The notes beneath the pieces are model-generated. The model had not been told where the DNA came from. It was given only the letters and a program-made list of their open reading frames with translations, and did no database searches. A stretch of 64,000 bases of DNA from MFD02979-c5 sp963705385 (GTDB lineage Bacteria; Bacteroidota; Bacteroidia; Cytophagales; Amoebophilaceae): the NCBI GenBank assembly GCA_963705385.1, contig OY970075.1:806001-870000 (forward strand), in the 5' to 3' direction. Positions 56,802-64,000 of this stretch are shown piece by piece. The position numbers and the translations under genes are program-made. Each line of letters opens with the position of its first letter. The first letter of the stretch is position 1.

Positions 56802-57404
56802 TCATTTTTTCTTGTGCCACTCCAATGTATGAACCATGTGAATGATGTCTTCTTTGATAAATTCAATGATAGGTGCCAGATAATCGTTCTGTGTGGCTGT
56901 GTTAAAATACAAGGCTCCTCGCAGAAAATGGTGGGTAGCATCGGTTGTATAAAATTGGACCTGACTAGGAATTTGTCCATATAGTTCTACCATGACTACT
57001 GGATGTCCTTGAGAAGTTTTTAAGATGTTTTCCTGAATTGCATAAGCCTTGATCTGGTGCTTGGAGGCTAACTTATAGGCATCTTCGAAGTATTCCCGCA
57101 GGAGTTTAGGGTTATTGTTGACCGGCTTATAGGTGAGTTGGATATCAGCCTCAAAAGCCGGGTAATAGATGTTGATCCAGTATTTTTCAGTTTCATTAGA
57201 GGTGTTATTGGTAATAACGGCATGCCTAGAGACCTCAAAGGAATAAGGAAAAGTATTAGGAAGCTGTGTGTATTCATGTGCAGGCAGTACAATGCGATGA
57301 TACCCTTTGGGCTTAGGTATGTAGCAATCTTGTCGCAACAGTAAAAATAGTGTAGCCCCTAATACCATGCCTATAAAAAGTAATAAACCCCAACGCTGAT
57401 TCAT
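56802..57404 (-). CDS. gldD: Gliding motility-associated protein GldD
   Basis: A 200-residue protein anchored by an N-terminal hydrophobic segment. The GldD signature is CYIPKPKGYHRIVLPAHEYTQLPNTFPYSFEVSRHAVI (about residues 27-64), followed by WINIYYPAFEADIQLTYKPV. Cys27 sits where other GldD proteins are lipidated, but the residue before it is Asp, which does not fit a standard lipobox, so a membrane anchor is possible instead. In gliding relatives gldD follows gldE; here it is 17 kb away, between smpB and rpsA. Confidence 0.88.
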   Translation of the reverse strand: MNQRWGLLLFIGMVLGATLFLLLRQDCYIPKPKGYHRIVLPAHEYTQLPNTFPYSFEVSRHAVITNNTSNETEKYWINIYYPAFEADIQLTYKPVNNNPKLLREYFEDAYKLASKHQIKAYAIQENILKTSQGHPVVMVELYGQIPSQVQFYTTDATHHFLRGALYFNTATQNDYLAPIIEFIKEDIIHMVHTLEWHKKK

Positions 57405-57539
57405 AGAATTATTTAGTGTTAATTAGTGTTAAGCTGTTTTACGTATTGCTAGGTTGCTTACCTGACCCCTTACTTAATGCGAAATAAGTGTCTAAACAAG
57501 CAATCTAACCCTTACTTTTTTTCTTATTTCGAGAATTCT

Positions 57540-57547
57540 TAGCTTTG
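57540..57547 (+). promoter_or_regulatory. -7 box of the rpsA promoter (TAGCTTTG)
   Basis: TAGCTTTG matches TAnnTTTG, 82 bp before the rpsA start. No clear TTG lies at 19-base spacing; only a T-rich stretch is there. The 82-nt leader could host autoregulation by S1. Confidence 0.5.
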
Positions 57548-57628
57548 CGTTTTATTAGCTAAGAGCAGTCTAAAATGATTGCCTAGTCTATCATCTCACG
57601 CAAAAAACAAAATTAGGAACTCAATCTC

Positions 57629-59473
57629 ATGGATGAGAAAAAAGAAATTTTAAACTGGGAACAAATAAATACTGCCACAAAGTTTGGCTCAGAATACACA
57701 GAGCAGGAAAGAGCAGCGTTGACCAAAGTCTACGAAGAAAACCTCACGCCTGTTCATGAATATGAAGTGGTTAAAGGTACCATAGTAGGTACTAGCAATC
57801 GCGACGTAATTATCAACATTGGGTCTAAGTCAGACGGTTTGGTATCTATCAACGAATTCCGTGACACACCAGAACTGAATCCTGGAGATGAAGTAGAGGT
57901 CTACATAGAAGAGCAAGAAAATGCCAAAGGTCAGCTTATACTCTCTCGTAGAAAGGCCAAGCTTGTCAGAGCTTGGGAAAAGCTTCAAGACGCAGCAGAC
58001 AATGAAAAAGTGCTAGAAGCGTTGATAAAACGCCGAACAAAAGGAGGACTGATTGCTGATGTATATGGTATAGAAGCATTCTTACCAGGATCACACATTG
58101 ATGTCAAGCCAGTGCGCGACTTTGATGCGTATGTAGGTAAGACCATAGACGTGGCTGTAGTAAGGATCAATTATGCCAACGACAATGTGGTAGTCTCCCA
58201 CAAAGTACTCATTGAGAAGAGCCTAGAAAATCAAAAACTCGCCATCATCGGCAAGCTTGAAAAAGGCCAGATCCTAGAAGGTACTGTCAAAAACATAACT
58301 AAGTTTGGGGCATTCATCGAGTTAGGAGGGATAATTGCCTTGTTGCACGTTACAGACTTCTCTTGGAGAAGGATTTTGCATCCAGAAGATGTACTAGAGC
58401 TAGGCCAAAAGGTCAACGTAGTAGTGATCGACTTTGACGAGGAGAAGAAACGAGTTTCAGTAGGTATGAAACAATTAACCCCTCACCCGTGGGAGACACT
58501 GCCAGCATCTGTTCAAGTAGGCAGCAAAGTCAAAGGTAAGGTGGTGAACCTAGCAGAGTACGGAGCTTTTTTAGAGCTCATGCCAGGAGAAGAACTTCCA
58601 GGGCTTGAGCCAGGGATAGAAGGCCTCATTCATCTTTCAGAGATGTCTCGGTCGCAATACTTGCACAATATCCAAGACCTGGTCAAAGTAGGAGATGAAA
58701 TAGAAGCTGTCGTACTTACCATAGATCGTGAAGAGAAAAAAATGTCACTCGGTATTAAGCAGCTTACAAGCGACCCATGGGAAAGCAAAGACTTGTTAGA
58801 AAAATATAGCGTAGGCACCAAGCATGAGGGTATTGTCAGAAACTTAAAGCATTTTGGAGCTTTTATAGAGCTAGAAGAAGGAGTGGATGGCTTGCTGCAT
58901 GTTTCAGCTCTTGCTCGGGGTCAGAAGATAAGCCACCCTTCTGAAATACTCAACATAGGAGACAAGGTGGAGATCGTAGTACTGGAAATAGATAAAGCAA
59001 ATAGAAGGCTAGCCCTAGGCCTCAAGCAGTCAGAAGAAAATCTCTTGGAAACTTACGGAGAATTATTCCAGTTAGGCTCGACACACAAGGGCACTATCAC
59101 TAAGAAGACTGAAAAAGGTGTGTTTACAGCTCTTGCTCATGGCATAGAAGGCTTTGTCCCCAAAGGCCATTTGACCAAGGAAAACGGGCAGGAAGCTGAG
59201 GTAGGAGAAGAGCTCGATTTTCAAGTGCTCGAATTCTCCAAGGTTAACAAAAAGATTTTGCTCTCTCATACAGCTACTTTTTCATCGCCCGCAGGGAGTA
59301 AAGATAAACCGAAGTCCAAAGCCACTAAAAATCTAGGTAGAGCTGATAACTTTACTGTAATAGAAAAAACCACTTTAGGAGATATTGAAGCCTTGGCTAA
59401 CTTGAAAAAGAAAATCAGTGGCAGTAAGGTAACTCCTCAAGAGTTAGAAGAGCATGGAGAAACACTACAGTAG
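57629..59473 (+). CDS. rpsA: 30S ribosomal protein S1
   Basis: A 614-residue protein made of about six S1 repeats. Each shows the pattern G-x-V-x3-x-FGAFI-x-L, for example GTVKNITKFGAFIELGGIIALLHVTDFSW, GKVVNLAEYGAFLEL...GLIHLSEMS and GIVRNLKHFGAFIELEEGVDGLLHVSAL. Most repeats end in RRxLSxGMKQL-type sequence. S1 recruits mRNA to the 30S subunit; in Bacteroidota, where Shine-Dalgarno use is low, it may be important for initiation. The C-terminal 90 residues are a charged, non-repeat extension. It is followed by tRNA-Cys. Confidence 0.95.
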   Translation: MDEKKEILNWEQINTATKFGSEYTEQERAALTKVYEENLTPVHEYEVVKGTIVGTSNRDVIINIGSKSDGLVSINEFRDTPELNPGDEVEVYIEEQENAKGQLILSRRKAKLVRAWEKLQDAADNEKVLEALIKRRTKGGLIADVYGIEAFLPGSHIDVKPVRDFDAYVGKTIDVAVVRINYANDNVVVSHKVLIEKSLENQKLAIIGKLEKGQILEGTVKNITKFGAFIELGGIIALLHVTDFSWRRILHPEDVLELGQKVNVVVIDFDEEKKRVSVGMKQLTPHPWETLPASVQVGSKVKGKVVNLAEYGAFLELMPGEELPGLEPGIEGLIHLSEMSRSQYLHNIQDLVKVGDEIEAVVLTIDREEKKMSLGIKQLTSDPWESKDLLEKYSVGTKHEGIVRNLKHFGAFIELEEGVDGLLHVSALARGQKISHPSEILNIGDKVEIVVLEIDKANRRLALGLKQSEENLLETYGELFQLGSTHKGTITKKTEKGVFTALAHGIEGFVPKGHLTKENGQEAEVGEELDFQVLEFSKVNKKILLSHTATFSSPAGSKDKPKSKATKNLGRADNFTVIEKTTLGDIEALANLKKKISGSKVTPQELEEHGETLQ

Positions 59474-59494
59474 CAGCAAGGTAAACGTGATCAA

Positions 59495-59565
59495 GGTCGC
59501 GTGGCCGAGTGGTCAGGCAAAGGTCTGCAAAACCTTCTACGGTGGTTCGAATCCACCCGCGACCT
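59495..59565 (+). tRNA. tRNA-Cys (GCA)
   Basis: The acceptor is GGTCGCG/CGCGACC. The anticodon stem AAGGT/ACCTT holds loop CTGCAAA (anticodon GCA). The T arm has GGTTCGAATCC. It starts 21 bp after rpsA and is likely cotranscribed with it. Confidence 0.96.
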
Positions 59566-59627
59566 CCTGAGGAGGCCTTACACGGGGTTAGTAATCTGTT
59601 ACACCCTCCTCCTCTGATCAATGCTTC

Positions 59628-59711
59628 GCCTGGGTGGCGGAATTGGTAGACGCGTTGGTCTCAAAAACCAATAGTAGCAATACTGTGCCGGTTCGATCCC
59701 GGCCCCAGGTA
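59628..59711 (+). tRNA. tRNA-Leu (CAA)
   Basis: An 84-base class II tRNA. The acceptor is GCCTGGG with CCCAGGT (a G-U pair at position 1). The anticodon stem TTGGT/ACCAA with loop CTCAAAA gives CAA. A long variable arm (TAGTAGCAATACTG) is present. Confidence 0.95.
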
Positions 59712-59721
59712 CTTTTCTATT

Positions 59722-59886
59722 GGTAATCAGCGTTTATTGTTAGCGCTAATTACCCGTGTTTAAACGCTAACGCTCTGATACTTTTGCAAAACGAGGTATT
59801 TACCTCCTTATAAAGCTCTAAAACGCAGATTTTTAAGAGTTTTGCAATGGTCTAGCGCTGTTAAAACCTTCCGAAGACACGGGTAA
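59722..59886. repeat. Nested inverted repeats and a MITE-like relative
   Basis: A hairpin of GGTAATCAGCG and CGCTAATTACC (59722-59754) is followed by an overlapping larger palindrome. TTACCCGTGT (59751-59760) pairs with ACACGGGTAA near 59877-59886, and TTGCAAAAC pairs with GTTTTGCAA inside it, with GAGGTA-TT-TACCTC between. The inner part (about 59779-59855) ends in TTTTGCAATGGTCT, matching the end of the MITE at 15447-15522. Nothing else is seen in 59712-60025. Confidence 0.5.
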
Positions 59887-60025
59887 ATCCACGATTATTT
59901 TTCACAAAATCACTATTGTCTTGCTCTGTAAAACTGTCTACAACTTAAGGTTATGTGGGTGGCAGCGCTCCCAAAAATAGCTTGCAGACGAAAGGTAGCA
60001 TTACAACCAATAAACTGGTTGCCAA

Positions 60026-61111
60026 TCATTCTACAAGCAACCATATCGTTACTAAAAGGAGCAACAAGGCTGCTGGGGCCAGGTATTGCCAACATAGGCA
60101 CATAAGCTGATCAAAACGTAGTCGGGGGAAAGTCCATCGAATCCACATCTGTACAAAGATAATGCAGAGTGCCTTAAAAAACAGCCAGAAACCTGCCCAT
60201 AAGTGGCTAGCTAGCGTACTAGGTTGACCACTTGTCCACACTGCCAATGAAAGGCTACCTATATTGGGCAAGGGGGTATTCCAACTTCCTAAAAACAAAA
60301 TTGTTCCTAAAAGGCTCATGAGGAGCATCATGCCATATTCTGACAGCATCATCCAAGCCCAACGCAAGCCTCCATACTCAGTATGGTAACCCCCAATAAG
60401 CTCAGACTCTGATTCTGGTAAGTCAAAAGGAGCCCTATGACATGCTGCCAGAGAGGCAATGAAAAAGATGACATAGACAAAAAACAGACTGGGCACTTGA
60501 AAGACATTCCACGCCAGCAAGCCACCCCAACATTTAACCTCTATAGACTTAATACCTAAGCAGTAAACAGGTGTACTTAGGCTAGGAGTATGGCTTTCAA
60601 TCCCTTGCTGCCAAGAGATGGTCTGTAAGTCTAGGCTCTGACTTGCAACGACAACGCAGAGGACACTTAGGCTCAAGGGTACCTCGTAAGCAATAATTTG
60701 TGAGACTGCACGCATAGCTCCTAAGCGCGCATACTTGTTGTGAGACGCCCAACAAGCCATCAAAATGCCGATTACCTCCAAAGAGGCCATAGCTAAGAGG
60801 TAAAGGGCGCCTGTAGCTGTAGGGGCACCAGTCCAGGCATTTGTAACAGGCAGTACAGCAAAGGCCGCTAAAACCGTGGTAAACATCCAAGCTGGAGCAA
60901 CTACAAACAACCTTTTATTAGCTGCTGCAGGTACAATGGCTTCTTTTTGCAAAAGCTTAAGCAAGTCAGCAAAAGTCTGGGCCAAACCTTTGTATCCCAC
61001 CTCCGTAGGACCTAACCGGTCTTGTATAAAAGCTGCTATCTTTCGTTCGGCATACACTGCCCCTAATCCAAAGAGTAGTAAAAAAGGCAGGTAGAATACT
61101 AAAGTGGACAT
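60026..61111 (-). CDS. nuoH: NADH-quinone oxidoreductase subunit H (isolated)
   Basis: A 361-residue membrane protein with eight or nine helices. Complex I subunit H motifs are present: YAERKIAAFIQDRLGPTEVGYKGLAQTFADLLKLLQKE, FAVLPV, AVSQIIAYEVPLSLSVL and RAPFDLPESESELIGGYHTEYGGLRWAWMMLSEY, the quinone-cavity loop. NuoH links the quinone site to proton pumping. No other nuo gene is within the window, so this one is separated from its usual cluster. It is complete; activity depends on the other subunits being encoded elsewhere. Upstream, murI lies 224 bp away on the same strand. Confidence 0.95.
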   Translation of the reverse strand: MSTLVFYLPFLLLFGLGAVYAERKIAAFIQDRLGPTEVGYKGLAQTFADLLKLLQKEAIVPAAANKRLFVVAPAWMFTTVLAAFAVLPVTNAWTGAPTATGALYLLAMASLEVIGILMACWASHNKYARLGAMRAVSQIIAYEVPLSLSVLCVVVASQSLDLQTISWQQGIESHTPSLSTPVYCLGIKSIEVKCWGGLLAWNVFQVPSLFFVYVIFFIASLAACHRAPFDLPESESELIGGYHTEYGGLRWAWMMLSEYGMMLLMSLLGTILFLGSWNTPLPNIGSLSLAVWTSGQPSTLASHLWAGFWLFFKALCIIFVQMWIRWTFPRLRFDQLMCLCWQYLAPAALLLLLVTIWLLVE

Positions 61112-61335
61112 ATAAGATGAATGGTGGGTTATCGCTTACTCAAGCTCAGCGAGTTTCTCCCCTACCTTTCAATATACTTCAGGGACAATGAGGAGCCATG
61201 AGTAATACATGATAGGTCGTTTGAGCAGGTTGATCAGCTCAAAGGTTTGCATCGACTTAAAGCGTTTTGTAAGGTCTTTATTAAGTACGGAAGAAAACTA
61301 GAAGGAGTCTAAAAGCAACTGTTATAATGAGCTGA

Positions 61336-62130
61336 TTAATCCCAGGAAGGAAGTCGTTCTAGATGTACAGCCTTACCAAAAATAGGCTGAGTTGCTTTTT
61401 CAAAATCTGCTGTCAACTTAGAAACAATAAACCGATCTTTAGCCTTTTTTTGCGTACTCACTAGCTGATGCGCTATCAAGAAGTTCTTGAGGGCAAGGGC
61501 AGTAAGCTTTGTAGCATCTACAACCGCCATTTGGTGTTGGTAAAACGCTTCAATCTGGCTTTTGATAACTGGATAATGTGTACAGCCTAGAATCAGTGCA
61601 CTGATTCCTTGGAGCTGAGGGTCTTGTAAGTAGCAGTGAATGAGTTCCTGGAAGATCTTGCCTTGTGCAAACCCCTCCTCAATCATAGGCGCTAAAAGCG
61701 GCGTTGCTAGTGCCTTGAGCTGAATATCTTGCCGCAGGGCATTGATCTTTTTTTCATAAACACCTGATTGTACTGTTTGTTGAGTACCAATCAAGCCAAT
61801 TGTCTGGCCTCGGAAGTGTTCTCGGATGTAGTGTACCATTGGATCAATAACGCTCAACACTTGGGATTTTTTACCCACATAAGCTTTAATCTGATCATAG
61901 GCAGCTGCAGAGGCTGAGTTGCAGGCGATGACAATTGCTTTGCATTGCTCTTGCAAAAGGATGTCGCATATCCTCATAGCATAGGCTTGGATGGTAGCTG
62001 CTGGTTTGTCGCCATAAGGCAGGTGGGCAGTGTCCCCAAAATAAATGATAGACTCCTGCGGCAGCAATTGTTTGATAGCACGCGCTACGGTCAAACCGCC
62101 AATACCACTGTCAAAGACACCTATGTTCAT
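61336..62130 (-). CDS. murI: Glutamate racemase
   Basis: A 264-residue protein making D-glutamate for peptidoglycan. It begins MNIGVFDSGIGGLTVARAI; the two catalytic cysteines are in IVIACNSASAAAY (about residue 71) and ILGCTHYPV (about 181), with both substrate loops intact (YFGDTAHLPYGDK). Length is typical. Its presence suggests that a peptidoglycan or D-Glu-containing cell wall is still made. Confidence 0.95.
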   Translation of the reverse strand: MNIGVFDSGIGGLTVARAIKQLLPQESIIYFGDTAHLPYGDKPAATIQAYAMRICDILLQEQCKAIVIACNSASAAAYDQIKAYVGKKSQVLSVIDPMVHYIREHFRGQTIGLIGTQQTVQSGVYEKKINALRQDIQLKALATPLLAPMIEEGFAQGKIFQELIHCYLQDPQLQGISALILGCTHYPVIKSQIEAFYQHQMAVVDATKLTALALKNFLIAHQLVSTQKKAKDRFIVSKLTADFEKATQPIFGKAVHLERLPSWD

Positions 62131-62249
62131 ATTCCTATTGGCTTTTTAGACAGGGTAACCAAGTTTTTACGAGCTCAGCTATTTCGTTGAACAATAATGC
62201 AGGCAGGCAGTTATAAGTCAGCGGTCAAATAAGTCAATGCTAATACGCG

Positions 62250-62323
62250 TGGGCCCACCAGGACTCGAACCTGGGACCACTTGATTATGAGTCAGGTGCT
62301 CTAACCAACTGAGCTATGGGCCC
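62250..62323 (-). tRNA. tRNA with CAT anticodon (probably elongator Met)
   Basis: The acceptor is GGGCCCA/TGGGCCC. The anticodon stem CCTGA/TCAAG has one C-A mismatch, and the loop CTCATAA gives anticodon CAT. The T loop is GGTTCGAGTCC. The elongator methionine body is favoured, but a tRNA-Ile with lysidine-modified CAT cannot be fully excluded. Confidence 0.9.
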
Positions 62324-62477
62324 TAAGGGCGTGCTGTGTTGCACTTGGAAATAGGGGCGTAATACTACACATTTGTGGTTAAGTTTGCAAGCAAGCAGGT
62401 TCTTTACCAGACCTGAAGGAGCTATTTTTTTTGCTAGTCTCTTGGAGCCTTATGGCTATAATAAATCAACATCTCTC

Positions 62478-63401
62478 GTGTCCTTACCTATTGCACCAAA
62501 GTATCTAGTTGTTGTGGTAGGCCCTACAGCAGTAGGCAAGACCTCGCTCTGCATTCAGCTTGCACAACACTTGCGCACAGAGATCGTTTCAGCAGATGCC
62601 AGGCAGCTTTACCATGGCATGCGTATTGGTACAGCCCAGCCTACGACAGAAGAAATGCAAGGCATTCCACACTACTTTATTGACTTTCTACCTGTTCAGG
62701 CCGCTTATAGTGCAGGTATGTTTGAACGCAATGCGCTCAAGCTTCTAGACCACTTGTTTCTCAAATATGACCATGTGCTCATGACAGGAGGTTCTGGCTT
62801 GTACATCCAAGCTATATGTGAAGGACTTGATGCCATGCCACCAACAGATCATCAAATAAGAGCTACACTCAACATTAGGCTAAAAGAAGAAGGCCTGGCA
62901 GCGTTGGCCAAGGAGCTATTGGCACGAGATCCTACTTACTATCAAATAGTAGACCACTGCAATCCCCAACGAATCATTAGGGCGCTAGAAATTGTGACTA
63001 CTACAGGAAAGCCATACACCGCATTTCGTCAACACGTCTGCGCAAAGCGCTCTTTTAAGATTATTAAGGTAGGTCTTATCTGCGATCGCCAAGAACTTTA
63101 CCAGCGTATCAATCAGCGTACAGATCAAATGATAGCGCAAGGCCTAGTTGAGGAAGCTACTGTTTTGTACCCTTACAAAGCCTACAACGCGTTGCAAACT
63201 TTAGGGTACCGAGAGATTTTTAGCTACCTAGCTGGACATTGTGACCAAGAAGAAGCCATAAGGCTCTTAAAAAGGAACACACGACGCTATGCCAAGCGGC
63301 AGTTAACTTGGTTTAGGCGTGATCAAGGGATTCGATGGTTTCACTCTGGTGATTTTACAGCTACCTTGAGCTATATCAAACAGGTGATAAAGGATGTATA
63401 G
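62478..63401 (+). CDS. miaA: tRNA dimethylallyltransferase MiaA
   Basis: About 307 residues when started at GTG 62478, close to the homology onset (SLPIAPKYLVVVVGPTAVGKTSL); an upstream in-frame TTG at 62373 would add 35 residues. It transfers the dimethylallyl group to A37 of tRNAs reading UNN codons. The P-loop is GPTAVGKTS, followed by SADARQLYHGMRIGTAQPT (the usual motif is DSxQ...GTAKP; here Ser and Lys are replaced by Ala and Gln), then HYFIDF and NPQRIIRALEI. The replaced residues are noteworthy but the rest of the protein is conserved. It overlaps atl by 8 bp. Confidence 0.9.
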   Translation: MSLPIAPKYLVVVVGPTAVGKTSLCIQLAQHLRTEIVSADARQLYHGMRIGTAQPTTEEMQGIPHYFIDFLPVQAAYSAGMFERNALKLLDHLFLKYDHVLMTGGSGLYIQAICEGLDAMPPTDHQIRATLNIRLKEEGLAALAKELLARDPTYYQIVDHCNPQRIIRALEIVTTTGKPYTAFRQHVCAKRSFKIIKVGLICDRQELYQRINQRTDQMIAQGLVEEATVLYPYKAYNALQTLGYREIFSYLAGHCDQEEAIRLLKRNTRRYAKRQLTWFRRDQGIRWFHSGDFTATLSYIKQVIKDV

Positions 63402-63762
63402 TAATTTAAGGGATACGCCTACAGCTTTGCGGCGTAGTTTTTTCGAAGAAGTATATGAAGTCGTTAAGCTGGTACCCTACGGACAGGTTACTACCTATGG
63501 TGCTATTGCTTGCTACTTAGGCACTGCAGGGAGCGCCCGCATGGTAGGTTGGGCTTTACATCAGGCAATACATCAAAAAGAAATTCCAGCACACCGGGTA
63601 CTAAACCGCAACGGCTTATTGACGGGCAAGCGTCATTTTGGGGGACAACATACTATGGAAGAGTTGCTTACTTCAGAGGGTATTGTCGTCCATAACGACA
63701 GAGTACAAAATTTTGAAAGTGTTTTTTGGGATCCCAGGCAGGCTGACCAAGTACTAGCGTAG
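63394..63762 (+). CDS. atl: Alkyltransferase-like protein (Atl), no catalytic cysteine
   Basis: A 122-residue protein with the DNA-binding domain of O6-alkylguanine DNA alkyltransferases: EEVYEVVKLVPYGQVTTYGAIACYLG and ARMVGWALHQAI. The active-site motif PCHR is changed to PAHR (EIPAHRVLNRNG), so the acceptor cysteine is missing, as in the ATL subfamily, which flags alkylated bases for nucleotide excision repair. It overlaps miaA by 8 bp, so the two are probably translated together. Confidence 0.9.
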   Translation: MYSNLRDTPTALRRSFFEEVYEVVKLVPYGQVTTYGAIACYLGTAGSARMVGWALHQAIHQKEIPAHRVLNRNGLLTGKRHFGGQHTMEELLTSEGIVVHNDRVQNFESVFWDPRQADQVLA

Positions 63763-63769
63763 CCTCGGC

Positions 63770-64000
63770 TTACAATCCTTTGTCCTCTATGAAATGGAGG
63801 ATTTCTTTCTTAATGGTTTGTAATTCATTATTGTTGGCCAGATGAACCAAGGTACCCAGTAGCTTGTTATAACGCTCCAGCAGGTTCGTATATTTCCTCT
63901 CGAGTTTCAGCAATTCAGCCGTATAACGATCTATATAATCAGTGCCTTCCTGCTCTCTAGCCTCCTTCTCCTCTTTTTCCTGCACCTTCTCCTTCGTTTC
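63770..64000 (-). CDS. Coiled-coil protein, C-terminal part (runs off the window)
   Basis: Seventy-six codons to the window edge, open all the way (ETKEKVQEKEEKEAREQEG...), so the true start is outside or at a GTG at 63985. The sequence is rich in Glu and Lys and has heptad-like spacing in TAELLKLERKYTNLLERYNKLLGTLVHLANNNELQTIKKEILHFI, typical of a coiled coil. I do not recognise a family. It is convergent with atl, 8 bp apart. Confidence 0.6.
   Translation of the reverse strand, partial: ETKEKVQEKEEKEAREQEGTDYIDRYTAELLKLERKYTNLLERYNKLLGTLVHLANNNELQTIKKEILHFIEDKGL

Noticed and set aside
61112..61335. 42-codon minus-strand frame between nuoH and murI (ending LLKRPIMYYSWLLIVPEVY)
   Set aside because: Protein-like but short, no known family and no upstream signal; could be a relic.

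Overview
The window is a bacterial chromosome segment from a member of the Bacteroidota, most likely an intracellular Cytophagales symbiont of the Amoebophilaceae type (relatives of Amoebophilus and Cardinium). The evidence is: Bacteroidota promoters of the form TTG-N19-TAnnTTTG in front of several genes; the Bacteroidota-specific lipoprotein genes gldD, gldE and gldH; the mutY-ssb-gldE order; and eukaryote-like proteins (a TPR/ankyrin giant, a RING plus RanBP2-zinc-finger lipoprotein, a SET-domain fragment). Decayed transposases and broken genes fit a genome under reductive evolution. The species assignment is inference, not shown by the sequence.

Layout. 1-4.9 kb: the S10 ribosomal protein cluster on the minus strand (rplC to a partial rpsQ). 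It begins at rplC with no rpsJ and has its own promoter and two unusual spacers with hairpins. 5.1-11.8 kb: a 2105-residue lipoprotein with a nucleotidyltransferase motif, 24 near-identical TPR units and an ankyrin-like tail, followed by a decayed copy of its C-terminus. 12-15.2 kb: an IS481-type transposase fragment, comEC and rnhB. 15.4-22.4 kb: rRNA genes in an unusual arrangement; the 16S gene and the 23S-5S pair each have their own promoter and are separated by a PAP2 phosphatase gene. 22.4-32 kb: tsaB, a SET-domain remnant, an AddB-like nuclease overlapping a CheD-like protein, two pnuC genes, xerD, an MFS transporter and another IS481 remnant. 32.2-32.8 kb: three tRNAs, including a proline tRNA with an AGG anticodon.

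32.9-63.9 kb is mostly housekeeping: mgtE, rng, HU, mutY-ssb-gldE, prfA, yraN, lipB, a gldH-lnt-recX-radA operon, recQ, rlmB, a RING lipoprotein, rlmD-maeB, smpB, gldD, rpsA, tRNAs Cys, Leu and Met, an isolated nuoH, murI, miaA-atl and the end of a coiled-coil gene.

Together the genes cover translation (ribosomal proteins, S1, RF1, SmpB, rRNA and tRNA modification), repair and recombination (MutY, RecQ, RadA, RecX, AddB-like, XerD, Atl), envelope and lipoprotein maturation (Lnt, Gld lipoproteins, MurI, PAP2) and import (PnuC, MgtE, MFS). The host-interaction candidates are the TPR giant, the RING lipoprotein and, more speculatively, the CheD-like and SET proteins. Coding-gene ends are firm; start sites and rRNA ends are approximate where stated.
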